The notes beneath the pieces are model-generated. The model was not told the origin of the DNA, ran no database searches, and saw nothing but the letters and a program-made list of their open reading frames with translations. Shown here piece by piece: positions 1 to 7,961 of a stretch of DNA of 14,752 bases (positions within the stretch are counted from its first letter, which is position 1; each line of letters begins with the position of its first letter). The position numbers and the translations under genes were made by a program. The DNA comes from Sphingomonas bacterium (GTDB taxonomy: Bacteria; Pseudomonadota; Alphaproteobacteria; Sphingomonadales; Sphingomonadaceae), in NCBI GenBank assembly GCA_026785965.1, contig JAJAYY010000225.1, positions 1-14,752 on the forward strand, read 5' to 3'.

Positions 1-921
1 AGCCTGCTCTACGGCTTCACCGGGACGATCCAGTTCGACGGCATCGCCGCCGCCTTCGCGCGCGACGGGTCGCACTCGATCGGGCTGCTGTTCGGGCTGG
101 TGTTCCTGCTCGCCGGTCTCGCCTTCAAGATCAGCGCGGTGCCGTTCCACATGTGGACTCCCGACGTCTATGAAGGCGCGCCGACCCCCGTGACCGCCTT
201 CTTTGCCTCGGCGCCCAAGGTTGCAGCGGTGCTGTTGACCGTCCGCGTGTGCATCGAAGCACTCGGCCCGGCGATCGATGCATGGCGTCAGATCATGACC
301 TTCGCTGCCTTGGCCTCGATCATCCTCGGCGCGGTCGCGGCTTATGGCCAGACCAACATCAAGCGGCTGCTGGCTTATTCGTCGATCAACAACGTCGGCT
401 TCGCGCTGATCGGGCTCGCCGCCGGCGGGGTTGCGGGCGCGTCGTCGGTGCTGTTCTACATGGCGGTCTATGTCGTGATGACGCTTGGTGCGTTCCTGTG
501 CGTGCTGCGCATGCGCGATGCCGATGGAGAGCCGCTCGAAGGCATCGACAGCCTGTCGGGGCTGTCGCAGTCGCGTCCCGGCTTGGCGCTGGCGATCGCG
601 ATTTTCATGTTCAGTCTGGCCGGCATCCCGCCCTTGTTCGGCTTCTGGCCCAAGGTGATGGTGTTCAACGCCGCAGTCGCTGAAGGCCTGTGGCTGCTCG
701 CGATCGTCGGCATCCTCGGCACCGTGGTCGGCGCATTCTACTATCTCAAGATCGTCAAGGTGATGTATTTCGACGCCCCCGGCGCGGCGCTCGCCCGGCC
801 GCGCCACGCGCTCGAAACATTGTTCATCCTGCTCGCGGCTTTGTTCGTGTCGCCGCTCGGCTATCTGCTGATCGGCCCGATCGGCCGTCTCGCCGACAAT
901 GCCGCGGGATCGCTGTTCTGA
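1..921 (+). CDS. nuoN: NADH-quinone oxidoreductase subunit N (5' end outside window)
   Basis: This is a proton-translocating, antiporter-like membrane subunit of respiratory complex I in the inner membrane. The reading frame is open from base 1, so the N-terminal part (roughly 175 residues compared with typical NuoN) lies upstream; 306 residues are visible. The signature PFHMWTPDVYEGAPTP follows a lysine at window residue 43. NIKRLLAYSSINN (lysine at window residue 121) and FWPK (lysine at 218) are the other lysine-bearing helices known in this family. Several hydrophobic segments cover the rest. As the usual last gene of the nuo operon, it is followed directly by birA, whose proposed start lies inside its TGA. 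Identity is firm; only the missing 5' part limits the annotation. Confidence 0.96.
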   Translation, partial: SLLYGFTGTIQFDGIAAAFARDGSHSIGLLFGLVFLLAGLAFKISAVPFHMWTPDVYEGAPTPVTAFFASAPKVAAVLLTVRVCIEALGPAIDAWRQIMTFAALASIILGAVAAYGQTNIKRLLAYSSINNVGFALIGLAAGGVAGASSVLFYMAVYVVMTLGAFLCVLRMRDADGEPLEGIDSLSGLSQSRPGLALAIAIFMFSLAGIPPLFGFWPKVMVFNAAVAEGLWLLAIVGILGTVVGAFYYLKIVKVMYFDAPGAALARPRHALETLFILLAALFVSPLGYLLIGPIGRLADNAAGSLF

Positions 922-1610
922 GCCACATTCGAATCGTCGAGCAATTGGGCTCGACCAATAGCGCGCTGCTTGCCGATACAGCCGCGATCGAAGGCGATTG
1001 GCTGGTTGCGTTGCGCCAGGATGCCGGGCGCGGGCGCCACGGCCGCGTGTGGCAGACCGTCGTGGGCAATTTTTTCGGCTCGACCATCGTCCAGCTACGC
1101 CCCGGCGCTCCCTCGGCACCGGCGCTCGCGCTGGTCGCCGGTCTGGCGCTGATCGAAGCCGCTGAAATTGCCGCCCCAGACCTGACGCTGAGCCTTAAAT
1201 GGCCTAATGACTTGATGCTCGGTGACGCCAAGCTCGCCGGCATATTGCTCGAGCGCGCGGGCGATCGCATTGTCGCTGGCTTCGGGGTCAATCTCGCCGC
1301 GGCGCCGCTGATCGGTGGCCGCAAGACGGCCTCGCTCGCGGGTGACGTGTCCCCCCAGGCCTTTGCCCCGATGCTGGCCGCGAGTTTCGCGCGGCTGCTG
1401 ACCGCATGGCGCAGCGCCACTCCCGCCGCCTTCGCGCAAGCGTGGCTGGCGCGCGCGCACCCGCTCGGCACCCCGCTCGAAGTCCACAGCGGTCCAGGCG
1501 AACGCATCGCCGGCCGGTTCGACGGGATCGAAGGCGATGGCGCATTGCGGCTGCGGGTCGACGGCGGCAGCGTCGAGATCATCCGCGCCGGCGACGTCAC
1601 TCTGGCGTGA
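918..1610 (+). CDS. birA: Biotin--[acetyl-CoA-carboxylase] ligase, HTH-less type; start codon uncertain
   Basis: The enzyme activates biotin with ATP to biotinyl-AMP and transfers it to the biotin carrier protein of acetyl-CoA carboxylase. The 230-residue length means there is no N-terminal DNA-binding domain, so this is a ligase only and not a repressor. Visible motifs, numbered from base 918, are GSTN (11-14), the nucleotide/biotin loop GRGRHGR (37-43), KWPNDL (94-99), the active-site lysine in DAKLAGILLE (K105) and GFGVNL. No ATG, GTG or TTG lies where the family normally begins. A CTG at 918-920 overlaps the nuoN stop and has GGGA 8 nt upstream, giving the expected MSHIRIVEQLGSTN-type N-terminus. 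A TTG at 945 would begin just before GSTN. The in-frame ATG at 690 would add 76 Arg-rich residues read from inside nuoN and is unlikely. Confidence 0.9.
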   Translation: MSHIRIVEQLGSTNSALLADTAAIEGDWLVALRQDAGRGRHGRVWQTVVGNFFGSTIVQLRPGAPSAPALALVAGLALIEAAEIAAPDLTLSLKWPNDLMLGDAKLAGILLERAGDRIVAGFGVNLAAAPLIGGRKTASLAGDVSPQAFAPMLAASFARLLTAWRSATPAAFAQAWLARAHPLGTPLEVHSGPGERIAGRFDGIEGDGALRLRVDGGSVEIIRAGDVTLA

Positions 1611-1649
1611 CCCTCGCAATTGTCCACGCTTCCCGCTAGGCACCCCGCC

Positions 1650-2423
1650 ATGCTGCTCGCGATCGATGCCGGGAACACCAATATTGTCTTCGCGCTGGTC
1701 GCCGAAGGCGGGGAAATCCGCGCCCGCTGGCGGATCGCCACCGACCCGCGCCGCACCGCCGACGAATATGCCGTGTGGCTGCATCAACTGCTCGCGCTCG
1801 AAGGCTATGCCAAGACCGACGTCAGCCGAGTCATCATCGGCACCGTCGTTCCTCGCGCGCTCCACAATCTAACCGTCCTGGCGCAGAAATATTTCGGTCA
1901 GGAACCGCTGGTCGCGGGGCAGGGTGGGTGGCCGCTGATCCTTGACGTGGTCGAACCCGCCAGCGTCGGCGCCGACCGCGCGTTGAACGCGATGGCGGCG
2001 CACGCGCGCCACAAGGGCGACTTGATCGTGATCGATTTCGGCACCGCGACGACCTTCGACGTGATCGATTATTCGGGCGCCTACAAAGGCGGGATCATCG
2101 CCCCGGGGATAAATTTAAGCCTCGACGCGCTGGTCGCCGCCGCAGCCAAGCTGCCGCGCATCGCGATCGAGGCGCCGGCCGACACCAGCGTCGTCGGCCG
2201 CACCACCGAAAGCCAGATGCTGATCGGCGTCTATTGGGGATATGTCGCGCTGATCGAGGGGCTGGTCGCGCGCTTGAAGGCCGAGATCGGCCGTCCCGTC
2301 ACTGTCATTGCCACCGGAGGCCTCGCCATCTTGTTCGACCAGCACACGACCGCGTTCGACGCGATCGAACCCGATCTCACCATCCGGGGCCTCTCTCTGC
2401 TTGCCGCAGGGGCAATCGCATGA
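1650..2423 (+). CDS. coaX: Type III pantothenate kinase
   Basis: It phosphorylates pantothenate in the first step of coenzyme A synthesis, in the cytoplasm. The 257-residue length is normal for the type III (CoaX) family of the ASKHA fold. Motifs are the N-terminal phosphate loop DAGNT (6-10), GADR (107-110) for pantothenate contact, DFGTATT (129-135) with the catalytic/cation-binding Asp, and GGxxxPG (147-153). The ATG at 1650 is preferred over an in-frame TTG at 1620: it has AGG 9 nt upstream and yields the family's usual beginning right before the DxGNT strand. It sits 39 nt after birA and overlaps rnj by 4 nt. A short AT-rich stretch with unusual codons (ATA, AAT, TTA at 2109-2117) follows the PG motif. 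Confidence 0.95.
   Translation: MLLAIDAGNTNIVFALVAEGGEIRARWRIATDPRRTADEYAVWLHQLLALEGYAKTDVSRVIIGTVVPRALHNLTVLAQKYFGQEPLVAGQGGWPLILDVVEPASVGADRALNAMAAHARHKGDLIVIDFGTATTFDVIDYSGAYKGGIIAPGINLSLDALVAAAAKLPRIAIEAPADTSVVGRTTESQMLIGVYWGYVALIEGLVARLKAEIGRPVTVIATGGLAILFDQHTTAFDAIEPDLTIRGLSLLAAGAIA
2408..2412 (+). promoter_or_regulatory. Ribosome binding site of rnj
   Basis: AGGGG lies 7 nt before the ATG at 2420, inside the last codons of coaX. It decides the rnj start, because the same frame stays open upstream to 2234 within coaX. Confidence 0.6.
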
Positions 2424-4060
2424 GGCCGGGCAAGGAATTGCTGTTCCTCGCGCTCGGCGGCTCGGGCGAGATCGGCATGAACGTCAATCTTTACGGGTGC
2501 GACGGCAAATGGCTGATGGCCGACCTTGGCCTGACCTTCGCCGACAGCGATTATCCCGGGATCGACCTGATCCTCCCCGACCTCGAATTCATCGAGGAGC
2601 GGATGAAGGATCTGGTCGGGATCGTGCTGACCCACGGCCATGAGGATCACATCGGTGCGCTGCCCTACATGGCGGCCGATCTCAACGTGCCGCTGTTCGC
2701 GACCCCGTTCACTGCGGGACTGATCGCCGGCAAGCTCGAGGAAGAAGGGCTGAGCGGCAAGGTCAAGCTCAAGATCATCGAGCGCGGCGGGAGCTTCGAC
2801 CTCGCCCCGTTCAAGATCCGTTACGTCCCGCTCGCTCACTCGATCCCCGAGGGCAACGGTCTGCTGATCGAAACCCCCTACGGCAAGATTTTCCATACCG
2901 GCGACTGGAAGATCGACGAGACCCCGGTGCTCGGCCAGCCTTCGACTCCCGAAACGCTCAAGAAGATCGGCGACGAGGGCGTGCTGGCGATGGTCTGCGA
3001 TTCGACCAATGTGTTCCAGAACACCGCCTCGGGCTCCGAAGGCAGCGTCCACGCCGGACTGCTCGACGCCGTCGCCGCAGCCAAGGGCCGGGTGCTCGTC
3101 ACCACCTTCGCCTCGAATGCTGCTCGATTGCAGACCATCGGCCGCGTCGCGATCGAGACCGGGCGCCAGATTTGCGTCGCCGGCCGCTCGCTCGATCGCA
3201 TCCTCAAGGTCGCCCGCGCCACCGGCTATCTCAAGGACTTCCCCGATCCGATCCGGTTCGACGAAGCGATGCGCCTGCCCAAGAGTGACGTGTTGATCGT
3301 CGCCACTGGCGGGCAGGGCGAAGCGCGCGCCGCGCTCGGCCGGATCGCGTTCGGCAATCATGAAATCAAGCTCGCGCCGGGCGACACGGTGATCTTCTCG
3401 TCAAAACAGATTCCGGGCAATGAAATCGCGATCGGGCGGATCATGAACGCGCTCAGCGACCTTGGGCTGCTGACCGTCACCGAGCGCCAGGCCAAGGTCC
3501 ACGTCTCGGGCCACCCCGGTCGCCCCGAACTCGCCGAAATGTACCGCTGGATCCGTCCCCAGATACTCCTCCCGGTCCACGGCGAAGCGCGTCATCTCGC
3601 CGAGCATGCGCGGTTTGGTCTGTCCGAGGGGATTGGCCAGGCAGTGGTGCAGAAGAATGGCGACATCGTCCGTCTCGCCCCGGGCAAGCCCAAGAAAATC
3701 GGCGAAGCGCGGGTCGGGCGGCTGGTGCTCGACGGTGACGTGATCCTGCCCGCCGATGGCGTGACCATTTCCGAGCGCCGCAAGATCGCGCTCAACGGCC
3801 TGATCACCGTCACGCTCGCGGTCGGTTCAAGCGGGCGCCTGGCTGGCGACCCGATGGTGCGGCCGTTCGGTGTCCCGGTGGAGGAAGATCGCGACGATTT
3901 CCTCGCCGACGCCGCCAACGCCGCGTCGCGCGCTTACGATGCCGCGGCGCCCGAGGAGAAAATGCGCGAGAGCGTGCGGCTCGCGGTGCGCCGCTGCGCG
4001 TCGCTGTGGACGGGCAAGAAGCCGCAGGTCGAAGTGATGGTGATCAAGGTCGCGGCATGA
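2420..4060 (+). CDS. rnj: Ribonuclease J (metallo-beta-lactamase/beta-CASP)
   Basis: RNase J is a zinc-dependent 5'-3' exo- and endoribonuclease that matures rRNA and degrades mRNA in alphaproteobacteria. The 546 residues match the family length. The metal site is visible as HGHEDH (72-77), H140 in [10 protein letters not shown]162 in HTGDWKID, and the C-terminal VHGEARH around H387. The beta-CASP domain (about 200-370) includes CDSTN and the HVSGHPGRP segment (361-369). The extra C-terminal domain runs to residue 546. The start is the ATG at 2420, which overlaps the coaX stop (ATGA) and gives an N-terminus starting [19 protein letters not shown], the usual first strand. The gene ends in another ATGA overlap with the DUF1467 gene. 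Supply of the RNase is therefore tied to translation of the CoA/biotin genes in this operon. Confidence 0.96.
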   Translation: MRPGKELLFLALGGSGEIGMNVNLYGCDGKWLMADLGLTFADSDYPGIDLILPDLEFIEERMKDLVGIVLTHGHEDHIGALPYMAADLNVPLFATPFTAGLIAGKLEEEGLSGKVKLKIIERGGSFDLAPFKIRYVPLAHSIPEGNGLLIETPYGKIFHTGDWKIDETPVLGQPSTPETLKKIGDEGVLAMVCDSTNVFQNTASGSEGSVHAGLLDAVAAAKGRVLVTTFASNAARLQTIGRVAIETGRQICVAGRSLDRILKVARATGYLKDFPDPIRFDEAMRLPKSDVLIVATGGQGEARAALGRIAFGNHEIKLAPGDTVIFSSKQIPGNEIAIGRIMNALSDLGLLTVTERQAKVHVSGHPGRPELAEMYRWIRPQILLPVHGEARHLAEHARFGLSEGIGQAVVQKNGDIVRLAPGKPKKIGEARVGRLVLDGDVILPADGVTISERRKIALNGLITVTLAVGSSGRLAGDPMVRPFGVPVEEDRDDFLADAANAASRAYDAAAPEEKMRESVRLAVRRCASLWTGKKPQVEVMVIKVAA

Positions 4061-4317
4061 GCTGGGGCGCGGTCGTCGCGATCTACTTCCTGTTCTGGAT
4101 TTCGGCTGCTTTCCTGATGTTGCCGTTCGGAGTTCGCACCGATGATGAAGTCGGCGCGGCCAAGGTGCCGGGGCAGGCCGACAGCGCTCCCCACCACTTC
4201 GACTTGCGCCGGCATATGGTTCGCGCAGCGGTGCTAGGCGCAGCGATGTTCGCGCTTTACTATGCCAATTGGCAGTTCGGCTGGATCGGCATCGACGACC
4301 TCGACTATTACAATTAG
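4057..4317 (+). CDS. DUF1467-type small membrane protein
   Basis: This is an 86-residue protein of unknown function with two predicted membrane helices (about 5-24 and 56-74). A polar loop between them carries LPFGVRTDDEVG and then PGQADSAP, which resembles the alphaproteobacterial DUF1467 family. Both termini would lie on the same side of the membrane. Its ATG overlaps the rnj stop (ATGA), so it is probably translationally coupled to RNase J. In other alphaproteobacteria a DUF1467 gene is also often found near rnj, and a link to RNase J at the membrane is speculative. Its TAG stop overlaps the stop codon of the opposing gene. Confidence 0.82.
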   Translation: MSWGAVVAIYFLFWISAAFLMLPFGVRTDDEVGAAKVPGQADSAPHHFDLRRHMVRAAVLGAAMFALYYANWQFGWIGIDDLDYYN

Positions 4318-6611
4318 CGGCGCCGTTCGACGCCCTGCGCCAGCGCGACGTACAGCTTGCCCATGTCCGACGACATCAAGGTCACCGCGATCATCCCGCC
4401 GTCGCGCTCAGCGAGCACGCGGCGCAGCATCGCTTCGAAGTCGTGGACGTAGCGGTTGACCGATTCCTGGAATTCGGGGTCGCCTTGGTAATGGGCGGCG
4501 ATGGCGCGCGTCTCGGTCCCGCCGATCAGCCGCACCGCGCGGCGCGTGAACACGCCGCGATTGCCTTTCAGATAGGCGCCCCACGCTTTCTCGTCGACTT
4601 CGTCGGACAGGATCTTCTGCACGTCGATCGCCGCCGAGTGCATCGAGTCCATCAACAGCGAGACGCGTTTGGCGAAATCCTCGCCATCGTCCTGGCGTTG
4701 CGCCGCACGCGCTTGCTCGAGATGCGCTTCGAGCGCGACTGCGCTCTGGCCGATCGACAACATCTGCTGGGTGAGCCGCTCGCTGGCGTCGCGCGCCGTG
4801 GTGACGGCATGGGTCGCGACCCGATCAACCTCGGCGAGCTTCTCTTCGACCGCCTCGCGCACAGCGCGCTCAAGCGCCGTGCGGGTGGCCTCGCCAAGTT
4901 CTCCCGCAGTCGCCGGAATGATCGCCGAAATCGCCGCCCGCGCGCGCTCGGCGGCATGCGCCCCGGCTTCGCGCACCTGGACCAGCGCCGCGATCAGCGC
5001 CGGGCCGGTCTCGTTCGACAAGCGCGCCGCGTCGGCATTGGCCTGGCCGATTGCCTGCGACAGGTCGCCCAGCCGCTGCGCTGCCCCGCCGACTCCTTGG
5101 TCGACCGCGGCAAGCATCGCGCTGAGCCGCGCTTCGCTCTCGATAACCGCCTGCTGGCCAGTGACCAGGCGCTCGGCGGTTTCGCTCGCCGCGCCGCGCA
5201 TCCATTCAATCGACGGACGCGCCTGTTCGCTCGTCTCAAGCAAGCGCGCGGCACCGGCCTCGGCGGCGGTGAACGCGCTGCCCAGTTCGTGCGCCACTGC
5301 CAGCGACAGGTTGGCGACCCCATCGCGCAGTGCCGCGGTGCGGTCCGACAAAGCGAGGATCGCCTGGTCCTGCGCCCCGGTGTCGCTGCCCAGCGCATCG
5401 AGATCGTGGCGGAGATTGCCGACCAGCGCTGAAATGCGCGCCGCGCGCGCGTCGCCTTGCTCGGCGAGCTGGGCGAAGCGATCGTCGAGCCCGCCGAGGC
5501 CGACGTCGAGATCGGCGATCAGGCGCTGTGACGCGCGTTCTTGCTCGGCGATCCGCGAGCTGAGGGTGTCGAGTGCATTGCCAGCACCATCTAGACGCTC
5601 TGCAAGGGCGTGGCTGGCTTCGACCCCGGCCTGGCCGAGGCCGGCCTGGGCCTGATCGAGCAAAGCGGCGACGCTCGCCGCCTGGGCATCGATCCCGCTG
5701 CGGATTTCGGACAGCGAGTCGGCGGCGCGGATGAGCAAGGCGTCGATCCCGGCATTGGTCGCTTCGCTCGCTTCGCTGACCCGGATCGCAGCGGCGGCAC
5801 CCGCGCTTTCGACCTGGGTGAGGTGATGGACGAGCCGTGTCGCGGCCTCATGGATGGTGCCGTCAGCCAGCGCGGTGCGCTCGGTCAGCGCCTCGACCGA
5901 GGTGTGGAACGCGGCGGCTTGATCAAGCGATGTCTGGCCCGCCTCGCGCAATGTCTGGGCGAGGCGCAGCGCGCGATCCTCGGCTTGCGGCAAATCGGAC
6001 AACAGGACACCGATATCGATGCGCGCGGTTTCGGCGGCGCGATCGAGCGCGGCGCCATGCTGCACCAACTCATTCGACTGCGCGCTCAAGCTCGCGGTGA
6101 CTCCCGCCAGCCGGGTCGCGGTTTCGTCGCCAAGCCCCATCAAATCGCCCGCCATCTGGCCGAGCGCATTATGATTATGATCGATCTGGCGCGACAAAGC
6201 GGCGAGCACATCCTCGAGCGCGCGGGCTTCGGTGCGCATGGCGATGACCGAGCGCGTGAAATGCTCGGCTTCCTTGCGCCGGGTGCGGCCGAACATCAGC
6301 CAGACAAGACCCATCAACGCGAGCGGCCCGGCGGCGACCGCCACCCATTGCGCCAGCGCCGGGCTGGACAGCGGCTGCGCAGCGAGCGCTTGCCCAGCCG
6401 ACCATGCGGTGTAGCCAAGCCACACAGCAGCGAGCAACGTCAGCGCCGAGCCGAGCACCACGCGTCCCCCCGCGCCGCGCTGCTCGTCGCGACTCTCGAT
6501 CCAGCTTGCCTCATCGAACGGCGTGGCGTTCGCCTCGGCCTCATAGGGCGCCGGATCGGAGGGGTCGGAGCGGACTTGGTCGCGCTCGGCGTAATGGGGC
6601 TGGGCGGTCAT
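4314..6611 (-). CDS. Large membrane-anchored coiled-coil protein, function unknown
   Basis: The 765-residue protein has an acidic, charged N-terminus (1-47), two hydrophobic helices (about 51-72 and 88-107) and then RTRRK, a positive patch that suggests the remainder is cytoplasmic. Residues about 115-640 are rich in Ala, Glu, Leu, Arg and Gln with few Pro or aromatic residues, consistent with one long helical or coiled-coil rod. Residues about 650-765 form a different, more aromatic cap (WGAYLKGNRGVFTRRAVRLI, then a segment ending SSDMGKLYVALAQ) that looks folded and conserved. The layout recalls polarity or scaffold proteins such as Caulobacter TipN, which also has two N-terminal membrane helices and a long coiled coil, but I recognise no shared motif. 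The ATG at 6611 has AGGTGG about 13 nt upstream. The gene stands alone, divergent from the 6739 gene and convergent with the rnj operon. Confidence 0.85.
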   Translation of the reverse strand: MTAQPHYAERDQVRSDPSDPAPYEAEANATPFDEASWIESRDEQRGAGGRVVLGSALTLLAAVWLGYTAWSAGQALAAQPLSSPALAQWVAVAAGPLALMGLVWLMFGRTRRKEAEHFTRSVIAMRTEARALEDVLAALSRQIDHNHNALGQMAGDLMGLGDETATRLAGVTASLSAQSNELVQHGAALDRAAETARIDIGVLLSDLPQAEDRALRLAQTLREAGQTSLDQAAAFHTSVEALTERTALADGTIHEAATRLVHHLTQVESAGAAAAIRVSEASEATNAGIDALLIRAADSLSEIRSGIDAQAASVAALLDQAQAGLGQAGVEASHALAERLDGAGNALDTLSSRIAEQERASQRLIADLDVGLGGLDDRFAQLAEQGDARAARISALVGNLRHDLDALGSDTGAQDQAILALSDRTAALRDGVANLSLAVAHELGSAFTAAEAGAARLLETSEQARPSIEWMRGAASETAERLVTGQQAVIESEARLSAMLAAVDQGVGGAAQRLGDLSQAIGQANADAARLSNETGPALIAALVQVREAGAHAAERARAAISAIIPATAGELGEATRTALERAVREAVEEKLAEVDRVATHAVTTARDASERLTQQMLSIGQSAVALEAHLEQARAAQRQDDGEDFAKRVSLLMDSMHSAAIDVQKILSDEVDEKAWGAYLKGNRGVFTRRAVRLIGGTETRAIAAHYQGDPEFQESVNRYVHDFEAMLRRVLAERDGGMIAVTLMSSDMGKLYVALAQGVERRR

Positions 6612-6628
6612 GCAGCCGAGTTTACCAC

Positions 6629-6647
6629 CTTTGTTGAGAGAACAAAG
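6629..6647. promoter_or_regulatory. Perfect 7-bp inverted repeat overlapping the RBS of the - strand gene
   Basis: CTTTGTT (6629-6635) and AACAAAG (6641-6647) are perfect inverse complements around GAGAG. The repeat lies between the divergent genes starting at 6611 and 6739. In the - strand transcript the hairpin abuts and partly covers AGGTGG (6630-6625), the best Shine-Dalgarno match for the coiled-coil gene. It could be a protein operator or an RNA stem that limits translation. No T-tract follows, so a terminator is unlikely. Confidence 0.45.
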
Positions 6648-6726
6648 CGATTAAGCGCCGCCGCGGGCTGGAATAAGATCGCGACCCTGCCCTATGACTG
6701 GGGAATCGGGGCGCAACTCAAGGCAT

Positions 6727-6733
6727 GGGCAGG
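6727..6733 (+). promoter_or_regulatory. Ribosome binding site deciding the 6739 start
   Basis: GGGCAGG ends 5 nt before the ATG at 6739, whereas the in-frame ATG at 6694 has no purine-rich site before it. This favours the shorter protein. Confidence 0.6.
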
Positions 6734-6738
6734 TCGAC

Positions 6739-7926
6739 ATGGCGCTCGGGGCGCTGATCGGAGCGTATCAGGAAGACGAATCGGGGGCGTTGCGGGCGCT
6801 GCTTCCGCTCGCCGGTCAGACGCTGATCGAATATCAGGCGCGGTGCCTCGCGGCGGTCGGGGCGGCACCGTTGCTGGTGTTGGTCGAGCGCGTTCCGGTG
6901 GCGCTCAATGATGCCTTCGAACGCCTTCGCGCCGAGGGCATCGCGATCATTGCGGTAAGCGACGGGGTCGAGGCCGCGAGCCGGTTCGAAGCGGGGAACG
7001 ACGTGCTCCTGCTCGCCGACGGGATCGCCCCCGACATGAGCGATCTTGCGCGCTTGGCCGACGATGAGGAGCCCGCGATCCTGACCGTGCCCGATGACGA
7101 CGGGCACGCCGGTTATGAGCGGATCGACGCCAGCTACCGCTGGGCCGGCTGCGCCCGCATCCCCGCCGGGTTGATCGGCGCGACCGCGGCGATGATCGGC
7201 GACTGGGACCTTCAATCGACCTTGCTTCGGCGGGCGGTGCAATCGGGGATTGCGCTCGCGCCGGCTGCGGTCGGGGAGGGCAGCGGGCCGTTCCTTGCCG
7301 ATGGCGACGCCATGACGGCATTCGAGCGGCGCCTGTTGCTCGCCTCGCGCGGCGCGCGGCGTGATTGGGTCAGCCGCTATCTGCTGCCAATCGTCGAGGA
7401 AATCGCCACCGAGCGCTTGATGGAAACCAGGATCCGGCCCGAATGGCTGGTTCGGCTCGCGCTGGTGCTGACCATCGGCGCCGCTTTCGCCATCACCCGC
7501 GGCTGGTTGTGGCCCGCGCTGGCGATGCTGCTCGTCTCGACCCCGCTCGATCTGGTGGCGCGGCGCCTGGGGATGTTGCGGTTGCGGCCGCTCAGTCCCG
7601 GGCTGCCGTCGATGCGCCTGCTGTGGCCTGCCGCAGGGCTGACGCTGGTCGCGCTTGGCTGGTTCGTCGCGCGCCACGGCGGCGGCTGGGGCGCGCTGGT
7701 TGCCGCGGTCAGCGCAGCGGCCTTTGCCGAGGCGATGCGGATCGAGCGCTCGGTCATCGAACCTCCGCAATCGCATTGGTATTTCTCGCGCCGGGCGGCG
7801 ATCGTGCTCGCGGTCCCGTTCGCGATCGGCGGGTGGTGGAACGCTTTTCTGGTCGTGATGGCGCTCTATGCGGCGATCAGCTTTTTCCTCGCCCAGCATA
7901 TCCACCACCGGGTTAATCGCAATTGA
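6739..7926 (+). CDS. Nucleotidyltransferase-like domain fused to a degenerate CDP-alcohol phosphotransferase-like membrane domain
   Basis: This 395-residue protein has no sure name. Residues 1-200 resemble a sugar-phosphate nucleotidyltransferase fold: LLPLAGQTLIEYQARCLAAVGA (21-42) matches the strand-helix after the usual substrate loop, and LLLADGIAPD (90-99) sits where the metal-binding Asp occurs. However, the Gly-rich GxGxR nucleotide loop normally at the N-terminus is missing. Residues 208-230 (RDWVSRYLLPIVEEIATERL) resemble the amphipathic entry segment of CDP-alcohol phosphatidyltransferases. About six hydrophobic helices follow (237-253, 255-271, 293-311, 316-332, 352-366, 367-386). 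The catalytic DxxDGxxAR...GxxxDxxxD pattern is absent; only DLVARR (271-276) recalls it. The architecture recalls bifunctional IPCT-DIPPS proteins, but both active sites look eroded. It precedes the DUF2336-like gene by 35 nt, probably in one operon. Confidence 0.6.
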   Translation: MALGALIGAYQEDESGALRALLPLAGQTLIEYQARCLAAVGAAPLLVLVERVPVALNDAFERLRAEGIAIIAVSDGVEAASRFEAGNDVLLLADGIAPDMSDLARLADDEEPAILTVPDDDGHAGYERIDASYRWAGCARIPAGLIGATAAMIGDWDLQSTLLRRAVQSGIALAPAAVGEGSGPFLADGDAMTAFERRLLLASRGARRDWVSRYLLPIVEEIATERLMETRIRPEWLVRLALVLTIGAAFAITRGWLWPALAMLLVSTPLDLVARRLGMLRLRPLSPGLPSMRLLWPAAGLTLVALGWFVARHGGGWGALVAAVSAAAFAEAMRIERSVIEPPQSHWYFSRRAAIVLAVPFAIGGWWNAFLVVMALYAAISFFLAQHIHHRVNRN

Positions 7927-7961
7927 CGCAGAATTAACTCCATTCGTCTAACGCTGGTCGG

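Noticed and set aside
690..917. Extended birA start at the ATG at 690
   Set aside because: The added 76 residues are Arg-rich out-of-frame reading of nuoN and do not resemble a BirA DNA-binding domain.
2231..3361. Long open frame antisense to coaX/rnj (376 codons)
   Set aside because: GC-rich codon bias leaves antisense frames open. The protein is an Asp/Arg/Gly-rich shadow without motifs, while the + strand clearly encodes coaX and rnj.
4314..6611. Chemoreceptor (methyl-accepting) identity for the coiled-coil protein
   Set aside because: No conserved signalling hairpin tip motif or HAMP domain is visible, and the helices are both near the N-terminus with only a short loop between them.
4269..6911. 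Long + strand open frames opposite the coiled-coil gene
   Set aside because: They mirror the Ala/Glu/Arg-rich codons of the - strand gene, and the translated products have no recognisable domain. The - strand frame has coherent membrane helices and a cap domain.
6718..7908. 396-codon antisense frame opposite the nucleotidyltransferase-like gene
   Set aside because: Its product is an Arg/Gln/Pro-rich low-complexity shadow, while the + strand encodes membrane helices and a plausible fold.
7912..7952. Possible CtrA box from TTAA half-sites upstream of the DUF2336-like gene
   Set aside because: The TTAA copies at 7913 and 7934 are separated by 17 nt, not the 7 nt of the CtrA consensus, and no other pair fits.
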